This document shows positions 18,955 to 27,076 of a stretch of 60,261 nucleotides of DNA, in pieces. A program made the position numbers and the translations under genes. Each line of letters opens with the position of its first letter. Position 1 is the first letter of the stretch. Source of the DNA: Prevotellaceae bacterium UBA1746 (GTDB lineage: Bacteria > Bacteroidota > Bacteroidia > Bacteroidales > Bacteroidaceae). The stretch lies in NCBI GenBank assembly GCA_002314875.1, contig DCHS01000012.1, positions 1 through 60,261 of the forward strand, given 5' to 3'. The notes beneath the pieces were generated by a model, which searched no databases, had not been told where the DNA came from, and saw only the letters and a program-made list of their open reading frames with translations.

Positions 18955-19102
18955 CAGAGAAAAATCGAAAGAATAATAATTCTTTCCTCAAAAATTTTGA
19001 AGAAAAAGTGAGAATGAAATCATTTTCCTCTATTTGCAGCTTCAAAATGTATGTTCAGTGTACAATAAGAGCCACTGTAAGAAGAAATCATCGCGAGCAT
19101 GA

Positions 19103-20242
19103 TTACTTTAGTATCTGTTCTTTCAGCACCTCTCCCTTACTATTATAGATAATAAGATGGAGGTTCTTGCCCTTCTTTTCCAATACCATAGGAGTGGGAT
19201 TTTCAGGACCATTGCCAATGGAAACCAGACAAGGGTTTCCGATTTCTCCAGGCTGAATAATGCGCTGTTCGTGATTGTGGGCGGAAATACTCACATCGAG
19301 TTTGGCGTTCTGCAGCATGTCACTCCAAAGTTCCGTGCAAGGATGATATTCGTCAACATTGCCCCAGATGGGAATATGGTGAATGAGAATGCGGGCCTGT
19401 GCCTTTCGGTAATCCTTGCTCTTCAGTACTTCCTTCAGGAATTCCGTTTCTTCTGCACGGAACTTACTGAAGTCATTCAGCCCGTAATATTCTTTATGAT
19501 CGTCGGACTTATCTTCTCCGCAATCCAAGATGAGGAAATAGGTATCACCCCAGAGAAACGAACCGTACATCTTTCCACCAGGATTATCAAGCAGCGCTGG
19601 CAATCCAGCTGAATATGCGCCACGGATTTCATGATTGCCACGAACGAAAAGGGCGGGAGTATTGCTCAAATCAAAGGCATCACCCAAGGCGTGAATAAGA
19701 TAAAGGGCATCATCAAAACTCTGAGGCTCAGTGAGACAGTCACCATTAAAAATGATAAGATCATAATCACCTTTCGGAGATGCGGCTTTGACATGAGGCA
19801 CATTATCACGGCTATAGTTGATGTGAATATCGTTGAGAATCAGCATACGGAAATTTGTCGCCTTCTCATCATGGAGTTTGAAACTGAACCACTCCGTCTT
19901 CTCCGTAGGTCCGTACTCCTTGTGGTACGTCTCATTTTTCAGGAACTTGCGAGTACAAACCCGATAGTAGTACTTTGTATTCGACTGCAGACCTTCCAGT
20001 CTGACTTTGGCAGTACGGTCATGGCACACCTCCTGACCACCTATCAATGCTCGCACCATCTGGACCTGAGTAGTATCTGTACCATACTCAATCCAATGAT
20101 GGCATGGTTCTAAGGTCTGGTACATCACCGTGATGGCATTACTAGTAGGATTCTGCAGATAAGGTTTATGATAAACCAGCGACTGAGCATTAACAGCCAG
20201 CGCTCCTAACAGAGAGAGAACGAGAAGATAGATATTTTTCAT
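19103..20242 (-). CDS. Secreted calcineurin-like metallophosphoesterase with PAP-type N-terminal domain
   Basis: This is a 379-residue exported phosphoesterase. I start it at the ATG at 20242, which gives the signal peptide MKNIYLLVLSLLGALAVNAQ; the longer reading would run through the promoter. A fibronectin-III-like domain like that of purple acid phosphatases comes first (about 25-125, ending LEGLQSNTKYYYRVC). The metal-binding motifs follow: NDIHIN (D-x-H), NGDCLTE, GNHE, IHHIPI and SAHNHEQ. It should bind two metals and cleave phosphomonoesters or diesters; the substrate is unknown. It appears monocistronic with its own promoter. Confidence 0.85.
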   Translation of the reverse strand: MKNIYLLVLSLLGALAVNAQSLVYHKPYLQNPTSNAITVMYQTLEPCHHWIEYGTDTTQVQMVRALIGGQEVCHDRTAKVRLEGLQSNTKYYYRVCTRKFLKNETYHKEYGPTEKTEWFSFKLHDEKATNFRMLILNDIHINYSRDNVPHVKAASPKGDYDLIIFNGDCLTEPQSFDDALYLIHALGDAFDLSNTPALFVRGNHEIRGAYSAGLPALLDNPGGKMYGSFLWGDTYFLILDCGEDKSDDHKEYYGLNDFSKFRAEETEFLKEVLKSKDYRKAQARILIHHIPIWGNVDEYHPCTELWSDMLQNAKLDVSISAHNHEQRIIQPGEIGNPCLVSIGNGPENPTPMVLEKKGKNLHLIIYNSKGEVLKEQILK

Positions 20243-20307
20243 GATATTTAGAAAAAGATGTTTTGAATAAAGAAAAGAATCAAGCCTAACGGCATTTTTT
20301 TCGCTTA

Positions 20308-20315
20308 CAAATATA
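20308..20315 (-). promoter_or_regulatory. -7 promoter box of the metallophosphoesterase gene
   Basis: TATATTTG on the minus strand lies about 65 bases before the ATG at 20242. A TTG lies 22 bases further upstream (20338-20340). Confidence 0.58.
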
Positions 20316-20383
20316 AAACCTTTTTTCCTTTCGGCCACAATCATTCATAGAAAACACATCATTTCGCTTTTATTCCAGTCTTT

Positions 20384-20417
20384 TTTGCTATCATTCCAAT
20401 TTCTTTTTCTAACTTTG
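20384..20417 (+). promoter_or_regulatory. Promoter of the HAD hydrolase gene
   Basis: TTTG (20384-20387) and TAACTTTG (20410-20417) are spaced by 22 bases; the ATG follows 20 bases later. It is divergent from the metallophosphoesterase gene. Confidence 0.6.
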
Positions 20418-20437
20418 CAGCACAAACAAGTCGCATT

Positions 20438-21091
20438 ATGAAAAATTTCAAGAATATTTTCTTTGATCTTGGCGGTGTGCTTTTCAATCTCAACCCTCGC
20501 GTTGCTTTTCGAAATCTGCACGAACTTGGCATTCCCATGCCGACAGAAATGTATGACGACGATAAACCGCTCTATACGATGCCAAAGGGGCATGAACTCC
20601 TCTCTCTCATTAGCGAGGTGGATAAGGGAAATGTTCGCGCTCCTCAGTTTATTGAGATCATCAAAAGCTATTGCAAACCGGGCGTGACCGAGCAGCAGAT
20701 TCGTGACGCTTACAATTCCATGTTGTTTGTTCCTGCCAGCCGATTGGCTTTGCTGAAACGCTTGCGTTCAAAATACAAGGTTTTCCTTCTCAGCAACATC
20801 GGTGATATTCATTGGGAAGAGGCAAAAAGACAGGCTGCAGCAGCGGGTTATCCAATGGAAGACTGCTTTGACTACTGCTTCTGCTCTTTCGAATTGGGTG
20901 TTGCAAAACCCGACCCCGCCATTTTCCGTCGTGTCATCGAACTCAGCGGCGTTGATCCTTCAGAAAGTCTTTACATCGATGATTTCGTAGAGAACATCAA
21001 AGCAGGCAACGATGCTGGTTTCATTGCTTACCAGATTGTTGGCAATACGCTTGAAGAACATGTTCCTGTACTATTTCCTGACATGGTTTGA
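20438..21091 (+). CDS. HAD superfamily hydrolase, subfamily IA (YihX-like phosphatase)
   Basis: This is a 217-residue cytoplasmic phosphatase. Motif I is IFFDLGGVLFN, where the nucleophile Asp is present and the second, general-acid Asp is Gly, as in YihX-type sugar-phosphate phosphatases. Motif II is LLSNIGD, motif III includes the Lys in GVAKPDP, and motif IV is YIDDFVENI. A helical cap lies at about 15-85. The substrate is probably a small sugar phosphate or nucleotide, but this is inference. It has its own promoter. Confidence 0.85.
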   Translation: MKNFKNIFFDLGGVLFNLNPRVAFRNLHELGIPMPTEMYDDDKPLYTMPKGHELLSLISEVDKGNVRAPQFIEIIKSYCKPGVTEQQIRDAYNSMLFVPASRLALLKRLRSKYKVFLLSNIGDIHWEEAKRQAAAAGYPMEDCFDYCFCSFELGVAKPDPAIFRRVIELSGVDPSESLYIDDFVENIKAGNDAGFIAYQIVGNTLEEHVPVLFPDMV

Positions 21092-21179
21092 TGAAGCATT
21101 CTGTAATGATTTAAATAACTTATTTCAAAATGCTTTGATTACTTAATTTGATTATAAATCAACTATAAAATATAACCTT

Positions 21180-22256
21180 ATGAAGAATATCTTCCTTTTA
21201 GCCTTTGCTGCCATGAACATCTTCACCGCGAAGGCCCAATTAGTTACTTCTGACGCAACTTGGTGTAATGCCATTGAAAGAGCTTTTGACTCCCAAGGCA
21301 TCAGAGCAGATGTAAACTGCGACATGAATGGCCATAATAAAGTACTGCGCGTTGCCGTTGCAGGAAAAACTGCGAGTATTCCCCTTGTTGATAATGGCCA
21401 CAATGACTATTCCAGCACGATTTGCATCAGTGTTGAACCGATTACCATGTATTCAACAAGACGTGAATATGATGTTCGCAATTGGCCTATGAGGTCAACA
21501 AGTGACCGCGTGGACGTTGTATATGGCAATCCCGCTGACGAGGGTTATCTTTTTCAAACTTTGCAAAGTGCATTAGGCGATCTTCCTCGTGTTAAGCTCA
21601 TTGACAACAATTATACTTATGCTGCTGCCAACGAAACAAATCTTTATGTTTTGAAGTGCAATGTCTTGAATATGCTTCGCGGCGAGCGTTATGAAGCAGT
21701 GAAAGCAAAGGATGGAGGTGCCGATAAGAAAGGCGAAGGTTTCCAAAGAGGACATCAACAGCAGAAGGTTGATCGCTACTACGCTTATCTTGAAGCCAAT
21801 CTCCAACTCTTAGACAGCCGCAATGGCGAAATCGTATGGCAAAAGCACGTTACTGAAAGCGACTACACTTCTTTCCGTTCTACAGATCCCATGGAAAACT
21901 GCCGCAAGGATGTTGCAAGAACTCTTCGCAATGCGCTTTCCGACTTGTATCCCTCTTCTGCTCCCCGTGCTTCTGTGAGCGGTTCTGTCATCAAACTTAT
22001 TGAAACCAAGAAGGAAAAGGCTGTCAGCCTTTACATCAATCTCGGCAATGACAACCGTCTGAAATCTGGCGATACATTTAATGTTTATGCTCAGTATGAA
22101 GTAGGCGGAAATATCGGTCAGGAGCAAATCGGTGTGGTTCAAGTCACCGACGTTGAAGGTCCGACGCTTGCTCGTTGCAAGGTGAAGAAGGGCGATAAAG
22201 AAATCTTTTCTGCTGTGCAAATCGGTGCTCCATTAGTTGTCGCCAGCAAATGGTAA
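21180..22256 (+). CDS. Exported CsgG/FlgT-like protein of unknown function
   Basis: This 358-residue protein has a signal peptide (MKNIFLLAFAAMNIFTAKAQ). The middle (YAYLEANLQLLDSRNGEIVW and following) resembles CsgG-type curli-assembly proteins, which often report 'variables in stress-like' periplasmic functions. The C-terminal ~90 residues (NRLKSGDTFNVYAQ...IGVVQVTDVEG) look like the SH3-like FlgT C-terminal domain. No lipobox Cys is present at the cleavage site, so it is probably periplasmic rather than a lipoprotein. Function is not known. It is bounded by a strong terminator. Confidence 0.6.
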   Translation: MKNIFLLAFAAMNIFTAKAQLVTSDATWCNAIERAFDSQGIRADVNCDMNGHNKVLRVAVAGKTASIPLVDNGHNDYSSTICISVEPITMYSTRREYDVRNWPMRSTSDRVDVVYGNPADEGYLFQTLQSALGDLPRVKLIDNNYTYAAANETNLYVLKCNVLNMLRGERYEAVKAKDGGADKKGEGFQRGHQQQKVDRYYAYLEANLQLLDSRNGEIVWQKHVTESDYTSFRSTDPMENCRKDVARTLRNALSDLYPSSAPRASVSGSVIKLIETKKEKAVSLYINLGNDNRLKSGDTFNVYAQYEVGGNIGQEQIGVVQVTDVEGPTLARCKVKKGDKEIFSAVQIGAPLVVASKW

Positions 22257-22306
22257 AATAAACGTTGACTTTTTTGAGAAATCCTCAGTATTGTCAGTTA
22301 AAGAAT

Positions 22307-22345
22307 AGAGAAACCCCGCTTTTCTGCGAGGTTTCTCTTTTTTTT
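22307..22345 (+). terminator. Intrinsic terminator after the CsgG/FlgT-like gene
   Basis: AGAGAAACC-C-CGC and GCG-A-GGTTTCTCT pair into a long stem (22307-22319 with 22326-22338) followed by eight T. The T run overlaps the stop codon of the convergent glycerophosphodiesterase gene. Confidence 0.88.
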
Positions 22346-23237
22346 AATGCAACTGGTGATATTGTAGATATTCAATCATTTCTTTGGGACGGTCAGTTTG
22401 CAGAAGCAATGCTCCTTGCTGCAAAAGCCAGCCCCAGGTTTCTTCATATTGTTTCTCCTCAACGGCCTTGTCATCATCATGTCCCGCATTAAGAGAAGGC
22501 CATAACGAGTTGATCCAAATCTTAATGCCGTAACCGCGAATCTTCTTCAGCAAGCGTTCCACCTCAGGAGTGTAAGTGCTAAAACAGCATTCAATGGCAA
22601 CTGGATGTATCGTTGCATAATCGTCGATCATCTTTTCGGCACCTGGCTTGTCAAGACTTACAATAGGCATGTAGATGACCTTGTCAAGGACGCCGGGATT
22701 ATCTGACTTGACCTTTGCGAGAGGATGACCAGACTTGATAATCACCTGGTCCAAAGTGCCGGTCTTTATCAGCAATTCATATACCTGTTGAAAATAGTCA
22801 TAACCTTGATCTATGTTAATGAGAATCTTGCCCTTACATAGATTCAACGCTTCTTCGAGCGTAGGAATATCATGACGGCTTGCAATGCCATGACCGCTCT
22901 TGAGTTTATGATGCGCGCGAAGATCTGCAAATGTGTAATCAGCAGGTTTACCCGACGCCGTCGTTGTACGGTCCAAAGTCCAGTCATGGATTAAAATAAG
23001 CACACTGTCTTTCGTCATTTTCAAATCCAGTTCGACCATATCCACATTCATGTCGATGCAGTTTTGGAAGGCCTGCAGAGAATTTTCTGGAGCATTGCGC
23101 CAATCGCCACGATGGGCAATGATAATGCAATAGTCCTGACTGTTATAGAGCAAATCGCGCAATTGCTCTGCCCGGCTTTGAGCAAAAAGGCTCAAACCGA
23201 GGGAGAAGAAAGAAAGAAGAAGAAAAAATCGTGTCAT
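22344..23237 (-). CDS. Secreted glycerophosphodiester phosphodiesterase
   Basis: This is a 297-residue exported GDPD-family enzyme that should hydrolyse glycerophosphodiesters to glycerol 3-phosphate and an alcohol. The signal peptide is MTRFFLLLSFFSLGLSLFAQ. Catalytic motifs are IAHRGDWRNAPENS, ELDLKMTKD and IHDWTLDRTT. It is the last gene of a six-gene minus-strand run that starts at aguB, 34 bases after the endonuclease/exonuclease/phosphatase-like gene. Its location and neighbours suggest scavenging of phosphate or glycerol from phospholipid head groups. Confidence 0.88.
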   Translation of the reverse strand: MTRFFLLLSFFSLGLSLFAQSRAEQLRDLLYNSQDYCIIIAHRGDWRNAPENSLQAFQNCIDMNVDMVELDLKMTKDSVLILIHDWTLDRTTTASGKPADYTFADLRAHHKLKSGHGIASRHDIPTLEEALNLCKGKILINIDQGYDYFQQVYELLIKTGTLDQVIIKSGHPLAKVKSDNPGVLDKVIYMPIVSLDKPGAEKMIDDYATIHPVAIECCFSTYTPEVERLLKKIRGYGIKIWINSLWPSLNAGHDDDKAVEEKQYEETWGWLLQQGALLLQTDRPKEMIEYLQYHQLH

Positions 23238-23271
23238 CGTATGTCTTTACAATTGTTTTTCCGATCATTAA

Positions 23272-24348
23272 TTAATCATCTTGCATCCGGTTGATCATAT
23301 CCGTTACATCACCGATTGAAGGTTCTGTTTCGTATGCATCTTGATGGAGCAACTGACGAACGAGATGTGCTAAATCTTTTTGAGACGGACGGCGGGAATG
23401 AATACTGAAACTTGAGGCAACAGGCCAATGGTCTGAAAGGCGCTGGCCATTATCATCCACAAAGGAATAAACCACTTCAAAAGATTCTGGCTGCAAGGTA
23501 TAGTCACAATTGCTGTTGTTGATATAGAAAATCTTATCCAGCTGCTCGTCTGGCACACGATTGTTATATGTTCCGTTGTATTCCGGATATTTTCCAGCAT
23601 ATTTCAGTTCGATGAACACATCCTCAATTGTCAACCAGCCCGATGCATTGATAGGGTCAATGAAGTATTCTTTCTGCTTATCAAAGGAGTAGATATTGTT
23701 GGTATCGCCCATAACGATAACAGGGCGATCTGTAGTGTTTTTCAGAATCACATCGCGCAGTTGTTCGAACTGCTCCTTTCGGCAACTCACATCGCCTTCA
23801 GCCGAACCGGCATCAGCATGAAGAATATATAGATCAACTGTCGTTCCATCGCCGAACGTTACCAAATAATAACGGAAGCCCTTGCGGGCAAGACCGTCAT
23901 TACAAGCATCGGTCAAGCCATTATAACTTACCCACTCCGTCCACTTTTCCTGGCTCAAGGAAATACTGCCCAAAGAGGGATCATTAGCCGTTTTACGCCA
24001 AAAAGCATTTAGGCCGTCGGTATTGAAACGGTAGGAAAACAAAGGGAGAGAAGTCAAAGAAATTTCTCCTCGCCATGTACCACAATCGTAATTCGCAGAG
24101 AGTTCTCCGTACACTTCGCTGTGGTAGTTAAAGTCCTCATTTACACCGATGATATCCCATCCTCGCTCATTCATTTTCTTTCCCGTCATCTTTGCACCCT
24201 CAGCACCACGACTGTCTTCATTAACCGTGATGCCAAGAACGGAAGCGGGCAGACCGTCAACATTCATAGAGCAGACAGAGAATGTACGGTCCTGTGCAAA
24301 ACCCAAAGCACTGGAGAATAACAAAGTGAAGAAAAGGAAAGTTTTCAT
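23272..24348 (-). CDS. Secreted endonuclease/exonuclease/phosphatase-fold hydrolase with dockerin-like tail
   Basis: This 358-residue exported protein has the signal peptide MKTFLFFTLLFSSALGFAQ and EEP (DNase I/sphingomyelinase-like) motifs: CSMNVDGLP, GVNEDFNY, LHADAGS, MGDTNN and the catalytic LSDHWPV. The fold includes nucleases, phosphoinositide phosphatases and sphingomyelinases. A GDPD neighbour slightly favours a phosphodiester lipid or head group as substrate, but DNA is possible. The last ~40 residues (QKDLAHLVRQLL...SIGDVTDMINRM) look like two dockerin helices without their calcium loops, similar to the end of the C10 protease. Confidence 0.8.
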   Translation of the reverse strand: MKTFLFFTLLFSSALGFAQDRTFSVCSMNVDGLPASVLGITVNEDSRGAEGAKMTGKKMNERGWDIIGVNEDFNYHSEVYGELSANYDCGTWRGEISLTSLPLFSYRFNTDGLNAFWRKTANDPSLGSISLSQEKWTEWVSYNGLTDACNDGLARKGFRYYLVTFGDGTTVDLYILHADAGSAEGDVSCRKEQFEQLRDVILKNTTDRPVIVMGDTNNIYSFDKQKEYFIDPINASGWLTIEDVFIELKYAGKYPEYNGTYNNRVPDEQLDKIFYINNSNCDYTLQPESFEVVYSFVDDNGQRLSDHWPVASSFSIHSRRPSQKDLAHLVRQLLHQDAYETEPSIGDVTDMINRMQDD

Positions 24349-24380
24349 TAAGCGTTATTAGAATAAAGTAAGACAGAGTT

Positions 24381-25661
24381 TTATTGTGATACTTCTAACA
24401 ATACCACACGGATGCAGTCCTTGAGATGGTAGAGAGAGTTGCCATAACGGTTCTGTGAATCACTGACAACGACAAGGGGAATACGGCCATCAGGAAGAGG
24501 AGGTGCAAGACACATACCTTCGTAATTGGCTATATCTTCTCTCAGACTAAGGAGTTGAGTCTTCCATTCTGCAATCTTCGTTTTGGGAAGAAAAGCAGAA
24601 GAAGCAATTTCGGTCAAAGGAACATCAAAGGTGGATTGTGCAATAAACTCTGGACGGATATGATAAAGTTTATTGGTTACATAACTGCCGATGTAGTATT
24701 CCGCTACATAGAATTCTCGTTCCAAAACCAAAAGGGAGCCATCGGGCATTGCAGTGAGTTCAGGGATACCAAAAGCATAGAGTTTTGGATTGGAGGAAAC
24801 CGAAGGGACATCACTGATATAGGGCCACTGTGCTTTGAGATGAAGATCTTCGTCAAAGGCCAGAAGACGATGACGGGAAGAAACGTTATTGCCATAGCCG
24901 CTCGCACTGCCGTTAGAATCCATCAGCAAAGACTGCTCAGTCGTGGTCCAATAAATATGGTTGAGAGTATCGTATGCCAAAGCCTCAAAACCAGTATTTG
25001 CAAGAATTTTATCCATAGCAAATTCACGTGGAACAGCTAACGATCTACCGGTAGGACGACTGTTCATATCAAGTTCGATAATTTGCTGATCTGACTCGGC
25101 ACAAATAAAGAAGGTCTTAGTCGAGGGATTGTAAATGATACCTTCTCCATCACGTGAAAGTTCATTCTCTACATCTGAAGCATGGAAAGTGACATATTTC
25201 ATAGAGGTGATGTCACCATTTTGTTGATTAAAATCAATAGTGAATTCATACCACCCATTCTTCTCCTGTTCTTCGCTAACGAGAGCGTAACGATTATCGC
25301 CAATCCAGGTTATACCGCTATAGTTTCCTGCTGGGGTATGGCTATCCAAGCTACTCATATTATGCTGACTTAAAACACTAGCAGACTTGATGGTGAATGG
25401 CGAACGAGGCTCCATGCGTGAAATACCAAGGATTTCCTCAGCAATGAACGAAACATCCTGCAAAGTTATCTTGCCATCACCGTCGTAGTCATAAATCACT
25501 TTATAGTGCTGCTTGGAATCATCGGCAATATACGAGTCCGTCAAGAAGCGCGTCTCCTCGGTCAAATCGGCAATGGAAACCGTACCATTCCCATTGATGT
25601 CGCTGTTTTGTGCGATGGCGGGAACGGCAATAAAGAAGAGAGAAATGAGAATGTGTTTCAA
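24381..25661 (-). CDS. Secreted esterase-like phytase-domain protein with N-terminal dockerin-like repeats
   Basis: This is a protein of about 426 residues. No in-frame ATG exists near the 5' end; the TTG at 25661 gives MKHILISLFFIAVPAIAQ, a good signal peptide. Two calcium-loop dockerin-type repeats follow: DINGNGTVSIADL and DYDGDGKITLQDVSFI. The rest (about 85-426) resembles the 'esterase-like activity of phytase' domain, with SGITWIGDNRYALVSEEQE, GFEALAYDTLNHIYWTTTEQ and NYEGMCLAPP, and is a predicted beta-propeller. Function is probably hydrolysis of a phosphoester or ester outside the cell. Dockerin repeats at the N-terminus are unusual. Confidence 0.77.
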   Translation of the reverse strand: MKHILISLFFIAVPAIAQNSDINGNGTVSIADLTEETRFLTDSYIADDSKQHYKVIYDYDGDGKITLQDVSFIAEEILGISRMEPRSPFTIKSASVLSQHNMSSLDSHTPAGNYSGITWIGDNRYALVSEEQEKNGWYEFTIDFNQQNGDITSMKYVTFHASDVENELSRDGEGIIYNPSTKTFFICAESDQQIIELDMNSRPTGRSLAVPREFAMDKILANTGFEALAYDTLNHIYWTTTEQSLLMDSNGSASGYGNNVSSRHRLLAFDEDLHLKAQWPYISDVPSVSSNPKLYAFGIPELTAMPDGSLLVLEREFYVAEYYIGSYVTNKLYHIRPEFIAQSTFDVPLTEIASSAFLPKTKIAEWKTQLLSLREDIANYEGMCLAPPLPDGRIPLVVVSDSQNRYGNSLYHLKDCIRVVLLEVSQ

Positions 25662-25702
25662 GAGTAGAAGATTTGGATCGTTAAGTTTTAAAGGCAATCA
25701 TA

Positions 25703-27064
25703 TCACCAATGAGACTGGCCAGCTACGCGGAATTTCCGACGCTTGTTAATCTGGACACCGAGAAAGATACGGAGATAGGTGTTGGTATTGGTGAGGTCAA
25801 ACATATCATGGCGATAATCGTAAAGATAAGTCACTGCAGAAGCACCGGCAAACCATCGTTGCTTATTATAAATGACACTGCTACGGAAGATAAAATCTAC
25901 ATGAAAGTTCTTCAAGTTGTTGACTATCATTTCTGTAGAGATGACTTCTCCATGCTGTTTACGCACACCCAACGAAGGAGCGGCACTGGCAGAAATCTGA
26001 AGATTTCGAATGGGAACCCAGGTATAAGCGTAGCCGATAGAAGCACCTATTCGCTTGTAGTTTACATTCTGAACGCGCATCGTTTCGTAAAGTTTCGGAA
26101 GAACAATTCCCTCTGCTCCTGAAGTGCCGAACTGCTCTGCTACCTCAGGATGAGCATTCAGATACGCCTGTTCTATCACGGTCTGCAAATTATCGGGATC
26201 GAAAGAAAGATGCTGACGATTGTAATTTACTCCCAAGAACCAGGAACCAGCACTTTTCAATTGCACCGTACTTGCACTGTAAGCAGCAGGATAACTGAAA
26301 TGGCGGTAGTTGAATACATAGTAAGTATTCAGAGCTATATTATTGGTAGTGATGCCCGAAAGCGGCATTCCGCGAACATCTTTATCTGTCAGACCGCTAA
26401 AACCTTTTGCACGGCGAAGACTATAAGGTCCGCTGCTGTGCTGCCAGTTCAAGTCGAAGCCCAAACGAGAATTGTAGAGCGTCACGTTGAATTCCGAGGC
26501 TTTGTGCTTGGAACTCGGAACAACACCGAAAGTATAGCCTAAAACTAATGCTCGCCAACCCGCACGGGGACCGATTTTGTATGAATGGTCAGGAGCAATG
26601 TTAACAATCTGACGCACACCATTCTTCTCTTCACGGGCAGCAAGTCTTAACGATGAGAAGAAGTCCGTGTTCTGCGCCATCACACGGAAATTGTAACGGT
26701 TTCGCTCAATAAAAGTGGTATCGACTGTATTGAAGAAATAAATCAAATCATAGCAAAAATCGATGAGAGGGCGTTCTCGCTTGCGATGCCAGTCAATATG
26801 ACATTCTTTGGGTACATGTTCCCAATCGTCTACTACATCTCGTTTCTTAGGAATGATACCACTATCATCAAAACCAATGAGAGACAGTTTTTCAATAATC
26901 TGCGTCAAGCGCTTGCTTACGCTTTCTCTTCCTACACTATCAGGCTTTACCGGTTGCGAAGAAAGGCTATCCACCTGAACTATAAAAACCTCTTCGCCCT
27001 CCGTTTGGGCAAAAACCAAACAGGGGGCGAAAAAGCATAGTAGCAAGAGGAGGATATTTCGCAC
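25703..27064 (-). CDS. DUF4421 outer-membrane protein
   Basis: This protein of about 453 residues has an export signal (MRNILLLLLCFFAPCLVFAQ), starting from a GTG at 27064; a TTG two codons earlier is an alternative, and no ATG exists. TTFIERNRYNFRVMAQNTDF and NIAPDHSYKIGPRAGW match the DUF4421 family of Bacteroidetes, predicted beta-barrels of unknown function. Alternating hydrophobic strands and aromatic residues through the C-terminal half agree with an outer-membrane barrel. It lies between a nucleotidase and a phytase-like gene, with gaps of 12 and 41 bases, so it may serve as their export or uptake partner. Confidence 0.75.
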   Translation of the reverse strand: MRNILLLLLCFFAPCLVFAQTEGEEVFIVQVDSLSSQPVKPDSVGRESVSKRLTQIIEKLSLIGFDDSGIIPKKRDVVDDWEHVPKECHIDWHRKRERPLIDFCYDLIYFFNTVDTTFIERNRYNFRVMAQNTDFFSSLRLAAREEKNGVRQIVNIAPDHSYKIGPRAGWRALVLGYTFGVVPSSKHKASEFNVTLYNSRLGFDLNWQHSSGPYSLRRAKGFSGLTDKDVRGMPLSGITTNNIALNTYYVFNYRHFSYPAAYSASTVQLKSAGSWFLGVNYNRQHLSFDPDNLQTVIEQAYLNAHPEVAEQFGTSGAEGIVLPKLYETMRVQNVNYKRIGASIGYAYTWVPIRNLQISASAAPSLGVRKQHGEVISTEMIVNNLKNFHVDFIFRSSVIYNKQRWFAGASAVTYLYDYRHDMFDLTNTNTYLRIFLGVQINKRRKFRVAGQSHW

Positions 27065-27076
27065 TCTCAATGATTA

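Noticed and set aside
18955..19102. Possible small RNA or tRNA between ugd and the metallophosphoesterase
   Set aside because: No cloverleaf, promoter or terminator pair could be drawn; the stretch is AT-rich and unremarkable.
20345..20593. 82-codon minus-strand frame before the HAD gene
   Set aside because: Overlaps the HAD promoter and coding start; no supporting signal.
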